A stretch of DNA of 64,000 bases from contig NC_050467.1 in NCBI RefSeq assembly GCF_013373865.1, forward strand, positions 30,790,890 to 30,854,889, read 5' to 3'. How positions within the stretch are numbered: position 1 is the first letter of the stretch; every line of letters begins with the position of its first letter. The notes beneath the pieces were generated by a model. It was given only the letters and a program-made list of their open reading frames with translations, made no database searches and was not told the DNA's origin. The DNA comes from Monomorium pharaonis. Its lineage: Eukaryota > Arthropoda > Insecta > Hymenoptera > Formicidae. Position numbers and translations under genes: made by a program. Shown one piece after another: positions 20,770-30,749 of the stretch.

Positions 20770-21312
20770 ATGGCTAATATCCACAACAAAATAGAAATTA
20801 TTGACATCGCAGATAACGACGGCAATATAAATAGGAATAGAAATGCTGTAGATATCTTCCGCCAAATGAACGATAAAGATGCTTTAGGCATTGTAGATGA
20901 ATTTCACGAAAATATGCTAGATGCTATCAATTTTGAAGACATCATGGACAAAGATGAAGAGAGCGTGCTGTCCGACGATAGCCAATATATAAGCGACTGT
21001 GACAATTTCAGTGAAACTATTACCGAAAAACATTTGATGCCTGAGGAAGTGCGTGCAATAATTGGACAAACAAAACATTGCGCGATTTATTTTTTTTATA
21101 TCACGGGCGGCACGTATTCGGCATGTGCGGAATGCATAATGCGAATCGTGGACACGGATTTTAACATGATGACAGCTTTTCGCAAGCATATGACAGACAC
21201 GTTTGATAGGCTGGACGGTAAATATTGTTCAAATTGTCGACAACCTATGTTTGTTATAATCCGTGCGACATGTACCCAGTTTGCGCACAATAAAAATAAA
21301 ATAAATAAATAA
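20770..21312 (+). CDS. Intact ORF with paired-Cys zinc-ribbon-like end, unknown
   Basis: 180 aa from ATG 20770 in aaaatggc context; the frame is open a little upstream to 20746. The N-terminal 90 residues are acidic. The C-terminal half has CAIYFFYITGGTYSACAEC and later CSNCRQPMF, which together give CxxC...CxxC suitable for one zinc ion, plus further Cys. A TATA-like run (atatatatga) lies near 20621, and AATAAA-rich sequence follows the stop. It lies at the presumed right end of Polinton A and is undamaged, unlike most neighbours. It is reminiscent of small zinc proteins in large insect DNA viruses, but I cannot name a family. Confidence 0.55.
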   Translation: MANIHNKIEIIDIADNDGNINRNRNAVDIFRQMNDKDALGIVDEFHENMLDAINFEDIMDKDEESVLSDDSQYISDCDNFSETITEKHLMPEEVRAIIGQTKHCAIYFFYITGGTYSACAECIMRIVDTDFNMMTAFRKHMTDTFDRLDGKYCSNCRQPMFVIIRATCTQFAHNKNKINK

Positions 21313-21363
21313 TTAAAAATAAAAGAAATTTATAGATCTAAAGTCACAGTCGTAGTTTGCAAC

Positions 21364-21381
21364 CACACACACACACACACA

Positions 21382-21441
<60 letters not shown>
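21364..21441. repeat. (AC)n then (ACGC)n microsatellite
   Basis: About nine AC units followed by about fifteen ACGC units. Alternating purine-pyrimidine throughout. Confidence 0.97.
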
Positions 21442-21519
21442 TGCACGTTTATTAAATTTGTTTAAGTAAACGCCTCATTTTTCGGTCTAGCTGGTATCTC
21501 GGCTGCTCTTACGTAAAAA

Positions 21520-21745
21520 GATATAGTGCCGAACCACAATGCTTAGAAGTTACCAAATGTACTTAGTGTAAAAAAATGTATGCACCATTGTTATCGTCAG
21601 ACCTGGCTCGAAACTGTTTTCGTATGTTATTACTGAGATGATTTTTGGCCACATATCGTCTCGAACTACAATGCTTGGAAAGCATTTATGTGCAGAATGT
21701 ATGCATCATTGTTATCGGCAGACCTGGCTCACGAAACTGCCTTCA
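21520..21745. repeat. Two diverged direct repeat units of about 130 bp
   Basis: gaaccacaatgcttagaa ... atgtatgcaccattgttatc ... cagacctggctcgaaactg recurs as gaactacaatgcttggaa ... atgtatgcatcattgttatc ... cagacctggctcacgaaactg. Non-coding. The rest of 21442-21984 shows nothing else I can name. Confidence 0.7.
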
Positions 21746-21984
21746 CATGTTACTACTGGCCCACTTAACAATAATTACTACTGGATTGGCGGTTGACCAC
21801 ATATCGTCTCAAAGGATTTTTCATCGTTATAAAAAAAGGTTTTTGCGTTCTTTTACGAAAAACCTTACGCACAATTTTAATATCAAGAACCGATTTTAAT
21901 TATAGTCCTTTGCGCTGGATTATATAAAACAAATATTTTTTTTTTACTAAAATTGCATTGTAACCTTCTAACTAGTATAATGTT

Positions 21985-22345
21985 AAAATAAATATGGTTG
22001 TTAAGTTTTAAATAGTTTTCATTATTCATCTAAACTCGTAAACGACCTCTATTCTATTCCCGATCAAAGTAAGCACCTGGTCCAGTCCCGAGTTAAAGTG
22101 ATTAAATTCGCTGACTCGAAATTTGGATCTACGGGGGCACGACCTGAAAACGGGTTAAGCGAGCATTATCGGCATTGGCCCGCATTTTTACGTCATAATA
22201 GTGCATCCGCCCGAGGCACTTTCCCTCGTTTATTGCGTGCCTGCGGAACATTTTAAAACCTGTTACGTCCTTCCATGCCTTACCTGCGTTCGTTTCCCAA
22301 ATTCTTTCTCTTACACCAACAAATTTAATAAGGCTGGACGTAACA
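21985..22345 (+). repeat. 3' fragment of LTR superfamily
   Basis: Begins near ttgttaagttttaaatag like the fragment at 2187, has the cctggtccagtcccgagtta block and ends in GGACGTAACA at 22345. It abuts the transposase relic and lacks its 5' portion and ORF. Confidence 0.65.
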
Positions 22346-23276
22346 CTAGAATTGAATGCAATTTCAAATATAATTCGAGATAAATTGTTCAAAAAATTGC
22401 AAAAAAAAATATCCGAACAAAATAATTATTCCTTTTATATTTTACTATGACGAATTTGAAGTGAATGACTCACTTGGTTCACAAATGAGCACTCATAAAA
22501 TTGGTGCTGTATATTATTATTTTCCATGTATACCTTCACATGCTCAATCTCCTCTCATTAATATACAAGTTGTACTATTATTTAATGGTAATGATCAAAA
22601 AGAATTTGGAAACCAAAAAACTTTTTTACCATTCATTAAAAATGTTACGTCCAGCAGACTTAACGTTTTTTCCTATCGCTGACCCTTCTAAGAAAAATAG
22701 ATAAATAAGAAAAATTATATTCTGACGGTTGAAAATAGTAAGAATGTTTGCATAGAATCGCTCTATTGTCACAAGTTTGTGAGATATAGCGATAATTTAA
22801 AATTTTATTTTTTAGAGAACAACAAATAAATAAATCAAAAGTACAGCCATCAAACGAGGACTCTAGTTTTCATCCATAAATAATTTCTAAAAACGTCCGT
22901 CAGATATGATTCAATTCTTTCTAAAGTCTAAAGGAATGTTGAATTTAGAATAAGAAATATCGTAACAACTATTTTTATTACCGGACCGTGCTTAACAATG
23001 CCTTAGATCGGTACCTAAGTAAAGAAAAAAAAAGGGAAATATCGAAACTTGAAAAAGGAAAATATTTAAAATATATCGGACAAAGAATTTCCGAAACTAT
23101 AAAATTTATTACTCAAGCAAAAACGCGGTTTGGGTTGAAATAACAACCGAAGGCGCAACTTTCTACAAATAGTTTACAGACAAATATAACAATAAATTCC
23201 TTTTTTTTGTCGTCTGTCCCTTAGATAAGAAAATGAAAATTGTAAACCTCCCAACCCTTCCTTTCGGAAAACTTCC

Positions 23277-23284
23277 TATATAAT
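23277..23284 (+). promoter_or_regulatory. TATA box of LTR copy 3
   Basis: TATATAAT followed by cgcgatcccaaagaccgcga, which is also found just after the TATA box of copy 4. Confidence 0.55.
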
Positions 23285-23600
23285 CGCGATCCCAAAGACC
23301 GCGAGCAGCTCTTCTGCTTTTACATTATACCGGAAAACCAGTGTGCGTTACAAGTCAAAAATTCAAATTATACCTACGGGTCGGAGTTTGTGCTGTATTT
23401 GCATCGAGTTCCGCTGAACATTCAGTGCCAAACATTAAGTGTTGACCATTTCAATTCCGAACATTACCGAACGGAAGGTGAAGTGAGTGCACTTGGGCTT
23501 ACCACTCTCCAGCCTTGAGTCTGACTTGCTGCAGCCAGCAGAGAGCCGTCCGTAAATCCTGAAGCCAGGAATTTCACCCTCAGCCAGAACCGTCTCAACA

Positions 23601-24379
23601 AGTAATAAGTCTCAACCATTCAACTTTTATTTCTGGGTAGTTTCCTTTCGTTGAATACAATTAGAATATACGTATATATTGCAGTGGAAAATCAGTTTTT
23701 CCACAAGAGAAATCGCTGGAATGTAAGACGGTCCCGGCGTAGGAGAGCCGAAAAAATCAGACGGGCTCGCGAAACACTTGACGCTGCCTACTCAGAATTC
23801 CTGGATTCCTTGGGAACTCCATCAGCACCTTACCAACTTGAGGAACCCCTGTGTGATCCTCTAGAATTCCCGTCATTATACCACAACCCTGAGGAACCCT
23901 CGAGTGATCCTCAGGATATCCAATCAACATTCCATAACCTTGAGAAACCCCTGCGTGATCCTCAAAATATCCCGTCTCCTCCGCCCTCTCCTATTTATTC
24001 TCCGATTAGTTCCCCAGAGCCTGAAAACATTCCATCTCCACCTTCTCCTGCACCATCCATAGAAATAGTAGACGAATTAGATCGAGTCTTACCCCGGCCC
24101 CGCTTTTATCACTACGACGGAACTCAAACATCGTTAATTGAGCTTTTAGAACAATTTCCGTTAAAAATAGACCTCTTATTACAAAATTACCGCGATTTCG
24201 CAATTAACCCGGACGCAATAGATCCGGAAATTCTATTAGATATCCTTCCCGCACTTGCTCCCTCAGATCCCATCCCAGTCTTCACTCCCCATTACTATGA
24301 TCCTTTCGCCGTTCCTACCGATTTTTTTTATAACTTCTTCCCCCCATCCACCGTTATTCTAGAGGGGCTCACACAATAA
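23601..24379 (+). CDS. LTR-encoded spliced ORF, copy 3 (intact, about 231 aa after splicing)
   Basis: Exon 2 begins TG at 23685 after acceptor gcag. The preferred donor position of the other copies is mutated to ATAAGT (23605), but the overlapping donor GTAATA at 23602 also leaves a terminal A, so an ATG still forms. The protein starts MENQFFHKRNRWNVRRSRRRR. The middle has three loose repeats (EEPLCDP, EEPSSDPQDI, EKPLRDPQNI), then SPISSPEPENIPSPPSPAPS, and the conserved end RFYHYDGTQTSLIELLEQF and YDPFAVPTDFFYNFFPPS. The frame is undisturbed. It has the best-preserved C-terminus with copies 1 and 4. Confidence 0.6.
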
Positions 24380-24485
24380 AAAGAAAAAGTAATAGATTAT
24401 TTCAAAAACATGACAAAAATCATCTGTTTTATATCTCTCCGAATCATTTTTTTTTTTATTAAACAAACAGCAACTCTATTGTAAA

Positions 24486-24541
<56 letters not shown>

Positions 24542-24611
24542 ATACACTTACTTTTAAAATTTAACTCATGTCAAAGATACAACGACTACAGCTTTGTAAA
24601 TATAATGTTAA

Positions 24612-24617
24612 AATAAA
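24612..24617 (+). terminator. Poly(A) signal of LTR copy 3
   Basis: AATAAA in ataatgttaaaataaatg, shared with copies 1 and 4. Confidence 0.55.
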
Positions 24618-26706
24618 TGTTTGTTAGATTTAAGTAATTTATTTGTGCATTTAATTTCAACGACCTCCCCTCATTCCGAACAAGGATAGCACCAGGTCCG
24701 ATCCCGAGTTAAAGCGATTCAATTCGTTGACTCAAAACTTGGACCGACGGACGTACGACTTGAAACGGGTTATAGCGGGCCTTATTGGTACGTTGACCTG
24801 CATTTTCGAGTCACAAACAGTACGTTCGACCCGAGGCACCTATCCTTTCTCTTGCGTGCCTTCGGGAATGGTAAGTCTCGTTACGTCCTTCCCTGCTTTA
24901 ACCATTCTTCCCGAAATATCCTTCTCTCTAAATAAAAGAATTAAATCCTACAAGGCTGGACGTAACAAAGAACTAAAATACTTACATACACATCCAGTTT
25001 ATACGACGAACGATCATATTGAAATTTATGTTGTCTTTTGTTCGTACCAGAATCTTGATCATCATGAGATAGGTGGTTTTGTGCAATTTTTTTTAGCCAA
25101 TAGCGCACGTTCAGTATGTAAAATATCCCGTAACAAATTACTGAGTGCAACATATGAAAAATCTGAACTTTTACGTAATATGGAAAATTATAAAACAGAT
25201 GTTGAAAAAAATGATGTTGTAATATCACTACAACTGGAATAAATAAAGAATGTATGTTTAATGAAATGGAAGATTATCACATTTTGAAGAACAGTGCTCT
25301 TGATATCACGCATGATATTTATGAAGGAGTTTGAGAATACGATATATCTCAAATTTTATTACTATTTTATAAATTTAAAGCTTTTTACATTCCAAGATTT
25401 AAATGATCGTATCGGAGCTTTCGATTTTGGCGTGAGTGAATTAAGTAATCGAATTCCGTTTTTAAACAGAGAAAAATTAAATAATTATTGTTTAGATTTT
25501 TCTGCAACTCGAGTAATAATACGTTTCATGAAATATATTGTCTTATTACTAACGATTTTGTGCCTCTAAATGATTCTCATTGGGAATTGTACCTTATTTT
25601 AAGAGCGATAATTGAATGTTAAACGCTCGATTTTTCTCATTGCAGCAAGTTAAATATTTGCAATGTTTGATAACGGAACGTCATGAAATTTACATTAAAG
25701 TATTTGGAAATACTTTAAAAACAAAACATCACAATATGTTGCATTATGCACGACTTATCCTTTGTGTACGACTTTTAGTGACTCTTTGGTGTACGCGTTT
25801 TGAGGCAAAGCACAAAGAATTGAAGATAGAATCACATATTATAACTGGTAGAAAAAATTTATCACTTATGCTTGCGTCGAAACATCTGTTAAAACTAAAT
25901 AATAATAATAAAATTTCATTAATTGCTGAAACATTATGTGGATCAAGTATTTCTACAGATTCTGTATATTTTCATCCTTATATGGATTTCTTTAAATACC
26001 AGAACCGTACTTTACTAGAAAGGCATACAATTGTTTCGTGGATTAAAATCCAAAGCATTTTATTTAAGCTACAATTTGTGTTAAACTTAAGTGTAACGGA
26101 TGTATTACCTGTTTTTGGTATTTGGTATATAAAGTTTCACGTTTCTTCACAAAAAATGAGTAATAAAGAATCCAGACATTAGCAAAAAATAAATAACTGT
26201 TTCCTCCATCTACAAACAATACCGTTAGACGTCTAGTACCATAAAGAATTATTTATCTTTTAAACCCAAAAGGAAGATAAGCTAGGTCAAATCCCTTCGA
26301 TAAAATTAAAGGAATGTGGGAGGAAACAGAGAAACTTTCGACAGATTACTCAACGTATGATTGGTCAAAAGGGAAAAACTATTTCTCCAATAAGAAAACG
26401 TAGAATTCACCCACCACACAATCTTGAAAAAGAGTCCTACCAATTGGAATATTTGAATCACCTACATCTGGATCTTCTTTCTATAAGACTTTGTACATAT
26501 GTATAACTCTCACATACCACCAAGGTTGACGACGACGACGACGTATCTTAAACTAATAATATAATTAGTCTAATTTTTGAGTTCTAACAGTAAGGACCAA
26601 TAATCACCGCTCACCGATCACTTGTGTTTTCTGAACGCAACCATGGAGAACGAAAACTCAAGGTGTGAGCAACTTGATACAAACTCTTCGAAACATTCTA
26701 TAGCTT

Positions 26707-26853
26707 TGTTCGTTTTGTCTGTTCCGGGTTTACTCGGAGCAAACTCAAGCAAATCAACGCATTCTAATAGGTTGATTTCGATGATGCCAACCTATTAGAG
26801 CGTTGATCTGCTTGGATTTGCTCCGAGTAGACCCAGAACAGACAAAACGAACA
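26707..26853. repeat. Long near-perfect hairpin (arms about 67 nt, loop 13 nt)
   Basis: The left arm 26707-26774 pairs with 26788-26853 with only a few mismatches and a 2-nt gap; the loop is atttcgatgatgc. The arm ends tgttcgttttgtctgttc / gaacagacaaaacgaaca pair perfectly. Confidence 0.85.
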
Positions 26854-28303
26854 ATACTTATGATTGACTAATTCGTAAAATTCTTTGTTCTAATTGGTCA
26901 TTCAAATGCTTCAAGCATTTGTAGCGTCAAGTGGATCGCATCCACAGACATGCCTTTTCCTCCTCAAAATAAAAATAAGGGCTTTTGATTGGTTAATTCT
27001 CTAATGCGTTATGTGTTATATGTGTATACATTATGTGTTTATCCAATAACTGTACACCCGTCTTAACCCTTAGGTATCCTCATTGGTTAATGTCACCACC
27101 ATGTGAGCCAATCAGGACAGCAGTGTTAATTGAAAAGAACAGACTATGAGCGATACGAACACCACATGGTAGCAGATAAGCGAAATGGACGTTTCTTTCC
27201 CCTTACGTCAGCTCCCCTTAGATACCTACAAGGTCGACGATGACGACGTATCTTAAAAAATCTTGATAAAAATTTCGACATTTCGAATTTGCGTCGCAAT
27301 ATCTCCATTCATAGGACACGTAGAGGAAAACTAAAAACAGTTTCCTCATATAAATCAAACCCAAGCTTTCGATTGAGCCTAGTAAAAACTCGATCGGTTT
27401 AGCCGTTTCTGAGATCCGATAATCTCGGATGCTCGCAAGTCGCGTACTCGCGTAAAGAACACGGTCAGTCTCGTGCTGCGCGTTCACTTGGTGCGAGCCA
27501 CTACCGTGTCTCTTGATACCAAATCTTGAAGAGAACGAGTTAGTTAATAGTTAGTTAATAGTCACTTGTCAGTTGAGTTAGTAGCGAGTTAGTTAGTAAT
27601 CGGTAACAAGAAAAGTAGTTAAAAAAAATAATCATGTAGAATCAGTGCGCGAGTAAACTTTAGTGCCGTTCCATCCGGTTAAGAAATTCCTTTGACTCCG
27701 ACAGATTTGTTCGAGAACCAGTAATGAGTAAGTCGCACAATTACAATTTCTTTCTTTTGTTTTTGCGTTACTCATCTACTCCTTTCTATTTTAATTTTTT
27801 AAGACACCCTCCTATTATTTATAAATAATTCCCTCACACTCATACGAACTGAAGGCTCCCGTGTGCGAATCTCAAGTTCCCACACACTTTGATACTCAAA
27901 GTGTTGTAATTTGTACAGACAAAAACTTATGTTATCATAAATAAGTACAATGCTATAGTAATCAAATTTTTTGATTGCACGAACTTGTTTGCTTTAACTA
28001 AATTTTATAGTTGCAGTTGCAAACGCATTTATCTTATTGTATCCTAAACAATTGTGTCTGTTGCTTAAATCAAATTGTATAGGCCGATTTCCACTTGGTA
28101 ACATCCATGCGCGACCACTGCTGCGCTGTAGTACTTGCAAAATGGCAAATTCACGTGTTCGTGAAATATTAATCGCACTTAAGTGCGAGAGCATAATCCC
28201 TCTTTTTGAAGATAATTCTTTTCTGTACATTTTCCTAATCACAAACGTAAGATTTTGACTAATTGCATGACTCAATTTCTTACAATAATGGTTATGTATA
28301 CTT

Positions 28304-28440
28304 ACCAGCTCAAATACCTGGACGTGTTAATATATCTTAAGATATCTCGATATCTTTTTTTTCCAAGGTAGAACATGTGAAAAGAGAAAAATATCGAGAT
28401 ATTTCAAGATATTGACATGTCTAGGCATTTGTGCCGGTCA
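28304..28440. repeat. Foldback element
   Basis: The left arm (accagctcaaatacctggac ... aagatatctcgatatc) pairs with the right arm (gatatcg-type atatcgagatatttcaagat ... gtctaggcatttgtgccggt). Arms are about 50 nt with roughly 80% pairing. Confidence 0.65.
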
Positions 28441-28537
28441 ATGTACATGCAATGGTCTTTAGTCACATCTCATAACCTATCCTAACCTGTCCTAACCTGT
28501 CTGAAAGATGGATCAAACGTACTTATATTCATCTAAG

Positions 28538-28664
28538 GGCTCTTGCACGATACCAGGCAATAGGGACAGGAAATAGAGAAAGAGAAGATTTTTTTCTCTC
28601 TTTCATTGTTTTCTGTTTTTATTACCTGTTTTTGTAACCTGGCATTGTGAAAGGGGCCTAACGC
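28538..28664. repeat. Short MITE-like inverted repeat element
   Basis: Starts taagggctcttgcac...ccagg and ends cctggcattgtgaaaggggccta; the inner parts also pair (ctttttctct/agagaaagag). TA flanks on both sides could be the target duplication. Confidence 0.65.
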
Positions 28665-28905
28665 TGATGTGATTTCATTTTAGTATTTGATATTTCAAAA
28701 ATAAAGATATTCTCAGAATATAAATATCCTTTTTTCTGTGTACTTCCATTTATCTTTCTTGTAAGCTAAAAGTTTTCTTTCATGCAGTGAAACATTTGTA
28801 TTTTCTCTTATATTGAATTAAATATATTATTAAGAATAATATTATTATTTGATGAATAAGGTTGCGTTTATATTTTTATATACATGTAATTTTCGATTTT
28901 TTTAG

Positions 28906-29311
28906 AAAATGATATTAATTATGAAGCTTTTAAGCTTCTCACAAAATCAGAGCTTGAATCTTTAGTAACGTCTATTGGAAAGAAAATAAAAATTTTTACT
29001 TATATACAAAAGGTAAAATTTCTTTAAAGATAAAACTAAACAGTAAAGATAAAAGTAAGAGATATTGTATTTTATACTGTAAAATTTGAAATTATTGAAA
29101 TTTGATTAAAAAATTTAAAATTGATATTGCACTTTATATTACAATACATTTTTTTCAGTTAGACACAAATATAGATCTTCAGATTGAAGGCATTCTATTT
29201 AAAAATTATGAAAAAGAAATAGAAGTACACGACAATGTATTTGAAAATAATAAAACAGAAATAGAAGTACACGACAATGTATTTAAAAATAATGAAAAAG
29301 AAAGTACATAA
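28906..29311 (+). pseudogene. Two exons of a SAM-domain-like gene fragment
   Basis: Exon 28906-29012 sits between acceptor tttttttag and donor AG/GTAAAA and encodes NDINYEAFKLLTKSELESLV plus GKKIKIFTYIQK, which looks like the second half of a SAM domain. Exon 29159-29311 follows acceptor tttttcag and contains a 17-residue duplication (EIEVHDNVFENNKT/EIEVHDNVFKNNEK) before TAA. No further exons are seen before the Polinton starts at 29430, so it may be truncated by that insertion. Such exons are common in TE-linked insect genes. Confidence 0.4.
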
Positions 29312-29327
29312 TACAGAAGAACAAGTA

Positions 29328-29377
29328 CAAATTGTACAAACCAATTGTACAAACCAATTGTACAAACCAATTGAAAC
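29328..29377. repeat. 14-bp tandem repeat (aattgtacaaacc), about three and a half units
   Basis: caattgtacaaac is repeated head to tail just outside the left end of Polinton B. Confidence 0.85.
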
Positions 29378-29429
29378 GAACCAATTGTGGATTATCATTA
29401 AATAAAAAAATATGTTATGAGACTGATAA

Positions 29430-30250
29430 GTAGTATAGGGGAAGCCGTGGGGCGTCAAAACAAACCCCACTCCTCCTCCGTCTGGTGTGTCAAACCTAAC
29501 CCCCACTTCTCCTTCGACTGGTGTCAAACCTAACCCCGCTTTTACCCGTCTGGGCCTGGTGGAGAAAACTAGACGCTGTGACGTCACGAATTTGAACGGA
29601 GGGCTATGATTGGCATCCCATGGCTGCCCCGAGTCTTGATTGGCACTTCATGGCTGCCCCGAGCCTTGATTGGTTACCCTGAGTATACTACTGGATTTTG
29701 AAATTTCGAGACTAGCGGTCTCTCGGAAAAATGTCAGAAGTGACAAATGATGGAAGTCAGATCTTAGATCCGGGAGTCTTGCTCGGCTGGAGGTTGCGTT
29801 TCCGACAGGTGTATGTTTTGTAACAGGTTAACAGACTTACAGAACAAAGGTGCTTTTGTAAAATAGAGAAATCTTTCGCTATTATGTAGAGATACTTAAG
29901 GAACAAACAGGAGCGAGTGATTTTCATGAGTTATAAAAATCAAGCACTTTTTATTATAAAAGCCGAACAAAGAAATATAAGAAAGTTTAACTTTTGTAAA
30001 AGAATTCTTTTTGCTATTATGTAGAGATACTTTAGGCACAAACAGGAGCTTGTATATTTCGAGTCTTAAAAAATCAAAAACTACGTATTATGAAGGAAGT
30101 AAAAGAAATTTATCAGGATTAACTTTTGAAAGAAAATTCTTTTGCTATTATGTAGAGATACTTTAGACACAAACAGGAACTTGTATGTTTAGAGTTTTAT
30201 AAAAATCAAAAACTATGCATTATGGAAGGAACTAAGCTGAGAAGAAATAT
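29430..30250. repeat. Polinton B left terminal region, three 132-bp units
   Basis: Homologous to 3848-5250 but shorter, with three units of the gctattatgtagagatact array (about 29877, 30013, 30143) and one instead of two copies of the gattggcatcccatggct block. Confidence 0.75.
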
Positions 30251-30347
30251 GCTGAGTTACGAGTAAAAAAATAGTTTTATTTTAATACGCAAACTTTTCG
30301 TACAAAAATACGTTGTGACTGACCAAAATTATACAAAAAATTATGCT

Positions 30348-30749
30348 CTACGTTTTGACAATATTATATTGGTAATTTCGTTACAACGCAGTGTAATCAG
30401 TTCCAAAAATATTATATTAAAATATACGCCGAGGAAAGTTAAATCGTTAATTTGAGTACGTACATTGCGTTCAATATCCTCCTGATTACCTTTTATTGTT
30501 AGTTTTATAATTTCGCAATCTACATAACTTAGTGTAGGTTAAGTTCAATTTCTTGAATTAAGCGTTGCGCACACACATTGACGCTTTCACTCAACAATTT
30601 TAAATGTTCTAAATGTGCGTCGACACATTTGATCACATTCAGCAATCCCTGGAACGTAGTTTTCTGCATCACTATTGCAACGGAGTAGTGTCTTCGTTTC
30701 TTCGTTACCGGTAAAGAATCTGCAGCATCTTCAACGGTTTCTTCCGAAG
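30348..30749 (-). pseudogene. Leftward Polinton gene, 5'-truncated copy B
   Basis: Matches the C-terminal half of the 5322-6140 gene (VTKKRRHYSVAIVMQKTTFQ). A one-base deletion near 30531 breaks the frame. At 30749/30750 homology ends abruptly at tcttccgaag, where the retroelement envelope begins. The N-terminal half and promoter (matching 5727-6777 of copy A) are missing. Confidence 0.75.

Larger units (their letters stand above)
3848..21312 (+). mobile_element. Polinton/Maverick A (right end not located)
   Basis: The left boundary AGTAGTATAGGGG is shared with Polinton B at 29430 while the flanks differ. Polinton termini typically start AG with a 6-bp target duplication. The gene order matches Polinton B: leftward gene, spliced PolB gene, ATPase, late-type protein, integrase. 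An internal deletion near 19888 joins the integrase N-terminus to a basic virion-type protein and removes capsid genes. I found no CCCCTATACTACT right end, so the right limit is the last ORF plausibly belonging to it. Confidence 0.75.
22643..24967 (+). mobile_element. Solo LTR, copy 3, inside the transposase relic
   Basis: 2325 bp from TGTTACGTCC to GGACGTAACA. The interrupted reading frame (FLPFIK/ELKYL) shows the empty site and gives a 4-bp target duplication AAGA on the right, AAAA on the left (one change). The first 300 bp are very close to the 3' LTR at 34917. Confidence 0.85.
22420..26182 (+). pseudogene. Transposase-derived gene relic (tnp2/CACTA-like), split by solo LTR
   Basis: The left part (22420-22642) encodes YYDEFEVNDSLGSQMSTHKI and VVLLFNGNDQKEFGNQK. 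The gene resumes after the LTR at 24968 with ELKYLHTHPVYTT. Further pieces include ILKNSALDITHDIYEGV, SHWELYLILRAI, LITERHEIYIKVFGNTLKTK and RFEAKHKELK, a pattern I associate with the large metazoan transposase family related to tnp2/EnSpm. Several stops (for example 25240 and in the 25325-25690 stretch) and frameshifts make it dead. It ends near 26182. The domain-to-family assignment is moderate at best. Confidence 0.5.
26183..28905. other. Gene-poor stretch with foldback repeats and LTR-like relics
   Basis: No coding region supported. A gacgacgacgtatctta-type block occurs at about 26529 and again at 27239. 27700-27890 looks like a decayed relative of the long LTR: a gagtaagtc leader, then cgaactgaaggctcccgtgt matching the 42-bp repeat of copy 2. 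Three hairpin elements are listed separately. Confidence 0.5.

Noticed and set aside
21364..21441. ACGC array as a CRISPR-like or origin repeat
   Set aside because: A simple 4-bp microsatellite with no spacers.
27218..27487. 89-codon minus-strand ORF
   Set aside because: No motif, no splice context, and it lies in a repeat-like stretch related to 26521-26550.
28470..28505. cctaacc-type repeats that resemble insect telomere TTAGG
   Set aside because: Only about three imperfect units with a 10-bp step, not a telomeric array.
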